Shown one piece after another: positions 15,486 through 18,990 of a DNA stretch of 18,990 bases. A program made the translations under genes and the position numbers. Every line of letters begins with the position of its first letter. Positions within the stretch are counted from its first letter, which is position 1. The notes below the pieces were generated by a model that worked only from the letters and a program-made list of their open reading frames with translations, did not search any database and was not told the origin of the DNA. The DNA comes from Bacteroidales bacterium UBA6366 (GTDB lineage: Bacteria; Bacteroidota; Bacteroidia; Bacteroidales; UBA932): assembly GCA_002438845.1 (NCBI GenBank), contig DJRG01000019.1, positions 1-18,990 on the forward strand. The letters are read 5' to 3'.

Positions 15486-15568
15486 CTGATTTTGAATCAT
15501 TGCGTGAATATTCAAAGATAGTTTGTATCTTTATCACCGAAAAAGACAACACATAATTTATATTGAAT

Positions 15569-17572
15569 ATGAATTTCAAAGCTATTCTGGCATCATTTGT
15601 GGTCATTACCGCAACTCTTCTTCCATCCTCGGCCAAGGATGCGACCTATAAAGTCACATCCCCGGACGGACACCTCACTGCCACGGTCTCCATCGGAAAG
15701 ACGGTGACATACTCGGTGGCGAGGGACGCCGTCAGTCTTATCGAACCATCTGAAATCTCCATGACCCTGTCCGACGGAATAGTGTTCGGAGAGAATGACA
15801 AGGTCCGTAAGGTCAGGAAGACAAGCGTCGACCAGACACTCCCGACGGTTGCATACAAGAAGGCCTCGGTTCGCGACAACTACAATGAGATCACTCTCAT
15901 ATTCAAAGAATTCTCGCTTATTTTCCGCGCCTATGACGAAGGTGTGGCCTATCGTTTCACAAGTTCTTTGAAGAACGACTCAAAGGTCTTGGCGGAGAAG
16001 GCCCAGTTCAACTTCGCAAAGGATTGGGATGCGTATGTCCCTTATGTCAAGCAGCATACGGAGACATTGGAAAGCCAGTACTGGAACTCCTTCGAGAACA
16101 CATATTCCATCAATGCTCTGTCACAGTGGAACAAGGAGCGTCTGGCGTTTCTTCCTGTCGCGGTTTCTGCGGAAGGCGGGATGAAGGTGCTGATCACGGA
16201 ATCAGACCTAATGAACTACCCGGGAATGTACCTTTACAACGAGGGCGGCGCGACGACCCTTTCCGGCCGTTTCGCCCCGTATCCAAAGACCGTTGAGTAT
16301 GGCGGCCACAACATGCTCCAAGGCATTGTCAAGGAGCGTGAGGATTACCTCGCGTCCTGCTCTGCCGGAGAAACCTTCCCTTGGAGGATCATAATGGTCT
16401 CCACCAACGACGCCGACCTGGCGGTGAACGATTTGGTCTGGAAACTCGGCGCTCCGGCTGACCCTGGCCAGGATTTCAGTTGGGTGAAGCCGGGAAAGGT
16501 CGCTTGGGACTGGTGGAACGCATGGAATCTCTATGGGGTTGATTTCCGCGCGGGCATCAACAACGACACCTACAAGTACTACATCGACTTCGCTCAGAAG
16601 CATGGCATTGAATATGTCATCCTCGATGAAGGCTGGGCTGTCAACCTGAAGGCCGAATTGATGCAGGTCATCCCTGAAATTGATCTCCCGGTGCTTTGTG
16701 AATATGCCAAAGCTCACAATGTCGGGCTCATTCTTTGGGCCGGCTACTACGCTTTCGACCGCGACATGGAGAATGTCTGCAAGCACTATTCCGAGATGGG
16801 GATAAAGGGCTTCAAGGTCGATTTCATGGATCGTGACGACCAGTATATGGTTGACTTTTACAGGCGTGCCGCGCAGACTACCGCTAAATACGGGCTTCTG
16901 ATTGATTTCCACGGAGCCTTCAAGCCTGTCGGGCTTAACCGTACATATCCTAATGTGATCAACTATGAGGGTGTGCACGGACTTGAGCAGATGAAATGGA
17001 GCAAGCCTACCGTCGACCAGGTGACCTACGATGTCACGGTTCCGTTCATCAGGATGGCCGCCGGCCCGATGGATTACACTCAGGGTGCGATGCGCAATGC
17101 GGCCAAGAAAAATTACCATCCGGTGAATTCAGAGGCGATGAGTCAGGGTACCCGCTGCCACCAGCTCGCCGAATATGTCGTCTTCGACTCTCCGCTGAAT
17201 ATGCTTTGCGACTCTCCGTCCAACTATATGGCTGAGCCCGAATGCACTGAATATATCGCCGGATGTCCGACAGTGTGGGACGAGAGTGTGGCTGTGAACG
17301 GAGTCCTCGGGCGTTTCATCACCCTTGCCCGTCGCAGCGGTGACATCTGGTATGTCGGCTCTCTGAACGATTGGAAAGCCCGTGACCTTACTCTTGATCT
17401 TGGCTTCCTCGGAGACGGTGAATGGACAATGGAAATATTCCGTGACGGCATCAACGCCGACCGCGCCGCCCGTGACTACAAGCGTGAGTACGCCCCCGTT
17501 CCCGCTGACCGCAAAGTGAAGATCCACATGGCCCCTGGTGGCGGCTGGACAGCAAGAATTACTAAGAAGTAG
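15569..17572 (+). CDS. GH97 family glycoside hydrolase, secreted, retaining (alpha-galactosidase-like) type
   Basis: A 667-residue protein. The ATG at 15569 was chosen over an in-frame TTG six bases upstream; a signal peptide follows (cut near PSSAKD). The N-terminal beta-sandwich (TSPDGHLTATVSIG; IFRAYDEGVAYRF) and the barrel (KVAWDWWNAWNLYGVDFRAG; YVILDEGWAV; GIKGFKVDFMDRDDQYMVDFY; NYEGVHGLEQMKW) match GH97. By analogy with the retaining branch studied in Bacteroides thetaiotaomicron, Asp418 (KVDF) is the nucleophile and Glu467 (NYEGVHG) the acid/base. The inverting SusB-type enzymes lack that aspartate, so alpha-galactosidase-like activity is predicted, not alpha-glucosidase. Length is normal for the family. 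It is transcribed divergently from the LRR cluster; only a weak -7 element (TATCTTTA, 15526-15533) is visible. Its substrate may be shared with the GH78 enzyme 12 kb away, but no transport genes link them. Confidence 0.9.
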   Translation: MNFKAILASFVVITATLLPSSAKDATYKVTSPDGHLTATVSIGKTVTYSVARDAVSLIEPSEISMTLSDGIVFGENDKVRKVRKTSVDQTLPTVAYKKASVRDNYNEITLIFKEFSLIFRAYDEGVAYRFTSSLKNDSKVLAEKAQFNFAKDWDAYVPYVKQHTETLESQYWNSFENTYSINALSQWNKERLAFLPVAVSAEGGMKVLITESDLMNYPGMYLYNEGGATTLSGRFAPYPKTVEYGGHNMLQGIVKEREDYLASCSAGETFPWRIIMVSTNDADLAVNDLVWKLGAPADPGQDFSWVKPGKVAWDWWNAWNLYGVDFRAGINNDTYKYYIDFAQKHGIEYVILDEGWAVNLKAELMQVIPEIDLPVLCEYAKAHNVGLILWAGYYAFDRDMENVCKHYSEMGIKGFKVDFMDRDDQYMVDFYRRAAQTTAKYGLLIDFHGAFKPVGLNRTYPNVINYEGVHGLEQMKWSKPTVDQVTYDVTVPFIRMAAGPMDYTQGAMRNAAKKNYHPVNSEAMSQGTRCHQLAEYVVFDSPLNMLCDSPSNYMAEPECTEYIAGCPTVWDESVAVNGVLGRFITLARRSGDIWYVGSLNDWKARDLTLDLGFLGDGEWTMEIFRDGINADRAARDYKREYAPVPADRKVKIHMAPGGGWTARITKK

Positions 17573-17606
17573 TATATTCAATCCTTATTATGGATAAAAC
17601 TTCCTT

Positions 17607-17642
17607 CGCCCGGTCCTTTCTCTTGGAGCGGGCGTTGTTTTT
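17607..17642 (+). terminator. Rho-independent terminator after GH97
   Basis: CGCCCG (17607-17612) pairs with CGGGCG (17629-17634) around a 16-nt loop, followed by TTGTTTTT (17635-17642). It lies 35 nt after the GH97 stop and separates it from the Vsr gene. Confidence 0.8.
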
Positions 17643-17684
17643 GGACTATATTATCGTTAACTTAGCGAAATATAATTCGATAAG

Positions 17685-18164
17685 ATGCCGGACACGATGA
17701 CACGGGAGCAGCGGCATTACTGTATGTCGCGGATCAGGGGTAAGGACACACGGCCAGAGATGGTGGTGAGACGGTACCTTCATGCTTGTGGTTTTCGGTA
17801 CTCATTGCATTCCAGGGAGTTACCAGGATGTCCGGACATCGTGCTAAGGAAGTACCACACGGTGATATTCATAAACGGGTGTTTCTGGCACGGGCATCCG
17901 GGGTGTGAGAAGTTCAGGATGCCGAGATCCAATGTGGAGTTCTGGCAGGAGAAGATCAGGAGGAACAAAGAACGTGACGCTCAGGAGGTCGCGGCGCTTG
18001 AGACGTTGGGATGGAATGTGATTGTGGTCTGGGAGTGCGAGTTGGCCCGGCAGGTCAGGGAAGGGACGCTGCGGAATCTGGCTGATGCGGTAAGACGGAA
18101 CATCGAACCGGAGTCGATTCATCCGATTCCGTTGTCCGTGAGAAAATTATCTTTGAAGGAATAG
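17685..18164 (+). CDS. vsr: Very short patch repair (Vsr) mismatch endonuclease
   Basis: A 159-residue protein, full length for Vsr (E. coli Vsr has about 156). Vsr nicks DNA next to T:G mismatches that arise when 5-methylcytosine is deaminated, starting repair back to C:G. The catalytic aspartate is in ELPGCPDIVL (Asp51). IFINGCFWHGHPGC holds Cys66, His69 and His71, and with Cys74 and Cys118 (VVWECEL) gives the expected structural zinc ligands. The EFWQEKIRRNKERD helix is also typical. The N-terminal MSRIRGKDTRPE corresponds to the DNA-binding N-terminal region. No cytosine-5 methyltransferase lies within the 17 kb upstream or the 0.8 kb downstream, whereas vsr often adjoins one. It is followed after 44 nt by the membrane protein gene. 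No convincing promoter is seen directly upstream. Confidence 0.93.
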   Translation: MPDTMTREQRHYCMSRIRGKDTRPEMVVRRYLHACGFRYSLHSRELPGCPDIVLRKYHTVIFINGCFWHGHPGCEKFRMPRSNVEFWQEKIRRNKERDAQEVAALETLGWNVIVVWECELARQVREGTLRNLADAVRRNIEPESIHPIPLSVRKLSLKE

Positions 18165-18208
18165 TTTGTGTGCAAGAATATGGTTGAGTATATTCACGAT
18201 AATATTCA

Positions 18209-18937
18209 ATGATTATGAAGTCTTTCAATGTGTGGCAATATTTGGCGCTCGGCATGTTCATCCTGGCTTCGGCCGTGAATCTCGCAGGCAAGTTTGTTGG
18301 CGGGAATATTCTTTCGATATGCTCCAAGCCTTTGATTGTGCCGTCGCTCGCTTTGTTCTGCTGGCTCCTTCTTAAGAGGAACGGGATTTCAGGCTTGCGT
18401 GTCACAACCCTTATCTCGGCTTTGACGTTTGGCTCCATAGGGGACATCTTGCTGATGTTTGACGGACAGGCTGCCTTTCTGGCTGGTCTGGCATCCTTCC
18501 TTATCGGACATATATTTTACTTGGTAACGATCGGTGCCCCACAAAAAGAACCTTCGGGCTCTCGCTTTACCTTTGCGGTGATTGTCCCCGTTGTGCTGAT
18601 ATTCATTATGGCGATGACGTCCCGGCTCTTCAAGGTGAAAGGTTTCCTTGGGATGGCTGTGACACTGTACGCCGTGACATTTGCGTTCTGCATTAACGCT
18701 GGCATACACAATGCAGTCATCAAAAGGCAACGCCTCTATTGGATCACCGTCGCCGGCTACGTGCTGTTCGTCATGTCAGACGCCATCCTGGCGACAGGAA
18801 AGTTCACGGACATCAAGATCCCGGCAAGCGGTTTCTGGGTGATGCTGACCTACATCATTGCACAATTCCTGATCGCATTTTCCCTTTCTTTGGTCGAAAT
18901 CAGGCGGCGAAATGAAATAAAGGGCCAGGCAAATTGA
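18209..18937 (+). CDS. YhhN-family lysoplasmalogenase-like integral membrane protein
   Basis: A 242-residue, highly hydrophobic protein with about eight predicted membrane segments. It matches the YhhN/TMEM86 family: an early SKPLIVPSL motif (Lys40), LTFGSIGDILLMF with Asp79, SFLIGHIFYL (His101), and a late LFVMSDAILA with Asp191. The two aspartates correspond to the conserved acidic residues of the family. Characterised members hydrolyse the vinyl-ether bond of lysoplasmalogens; plasmalogen-type lipids occur in anaerobic bacteria, but the substrate in this organism is unknown. The start could also be Met3 at 18215. A perfect -7 element, TATCTTTG, at 18148-18155 overlaps the end of vsr and might serve this gene, though without a well-placed -33 element. 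Confidence 0.82.
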   Translation: MIMKSFNVWQYLALGMFILASAVNLAGKFVGGNILSICSKPLIVPSLALFCWLLLKRNGISGLRVTTLISALTFGSIGDILLMFDGQAAFLAGLASFLIGHIFYLVTIGAPQKEPSGSRFTFAVIVPVVLIFIMAMTSRLFKVKGFLGMAVTLYAVTFAFCINAGIHNAVIKRQRLYWITVAGYVLFVMSDAILATGKFTDIKIPASGFWVMLTYIIAQFLIAFSLSLVEIRRRNEIKGQAN

Positions 18938-18965
18938 TAAATATCCAGAAAAATTATTAATTTTG
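18934..18965 (+). promoter_or_regulatory. Strong putative promoter firing off the right edge
   Basis: TTG (18934-18936), then 21 bases, then TAATTTTG (18958-18965), a perfect Bacteroidota -7 element at the normal distance. The element overlaps the stop codon of the preceding gene. The -7 box also shares bases with a small palindrome, TTTTGC-ACC-GCAAAA (18961-18975). The gene it drives lies outside the window. Confidence 0.55.
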
Positions 18966-18990
18966 CACCGCAAAACACGGAGGATTGTCC

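Noticed and set aside
15500..15515. GAATATTC-like palindromes before several genes considered as an operator
   Set aside because: AATATT also occurs often inside coding regions (Ile codons) throughout the window, so no specific site can be claimed.
16208..17119. Minus-strand open frame of 303 codons inside the GH97 gene
   Set aside because: Antisense to conserved catalytic-barrel coding sequence; the translation resembles no family I know.

Overview
The window reads as a chromosomal segment from a member of the Bacteroidales (phylum Bacteroidota), probably an anaerobe of a gut-like habitat. The support is: TAnnTTTG-type promoter elements with an upstream TTG, start codons without clear Shine-Dalgarno sequences, families typical of that group (Omp28-like lipoproteins, DUF6029-like barrels, BACON domains, fimbrillin-like lipoproteins, M64 peptidases), and polysaccharide-degrading GH78 and GH97 enzymes. 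GC content looks near 50% in most genes but falls to roughly 30-35% inside the leucine-rich repeat segments. I could run no searches, so family names are recognition by eye.

Layout. A TolC-type outer-membrane efflux gene leaves the left edge on the minus strand (cut a few codons before its end). It is divergent from a GH78 alpha-L-rhamnosidase-like gene on the plus strand (1550-3799). A hairpin terminator at 3820-3859 separates the latter from a convergent minus-strand cluster of seven tightly packed genes (15442 down to 3861). A GH97 glycosidase (15569-17572, plus) diverges from the head of that cluster and ends in a clear hairpin-plus-T terminator. A solitary Vsr-type mismatch endonuclease, a YhhN-type lysoplasmalogenase-like membrane protein and a promoter firing off the right edge complete the window.

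The seven-gene cluster is the striking part. In transcription order it encodes a secreted TlpA-like thioredoxin, a lipoprotein with three BACON domains, three large paralogous lipoproteins, a predicted outer-membrane beta-barrel (DUF6029-like) and an Omp28-like thioredoxin-fold lipoprotein. The three paralogues share one scaffold: lipobox, acidic patch, fimbrillin-like domain, perfect EF-hand loop, a run of 21-residue leucine-rich repeats, and a common cap. After the cap they diverge. One ends in a 15-residue tail only (15 repeats). One carries an Omp28/thioredoxin-like domain with WCGYC plus the tail (8 repeats). One carries a BACON domain and an M64-type metallopeptidase (11 repeats). Gaps are 9-19 nt, and the last three genes overlap at stop/start codons.

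Interpretation (inference): a surface-displayed recognition system in which an evolvable LRR reader is attached to interchangeable C-terminal modules, co-produced with redox partners and an outer-membrane barrel. The repeats show signs of active remodelling (a three-repeat block duplication, different copy numbers, distinct base composition). The target, and whether the proteins form one complex, cannot be read from the sequence.
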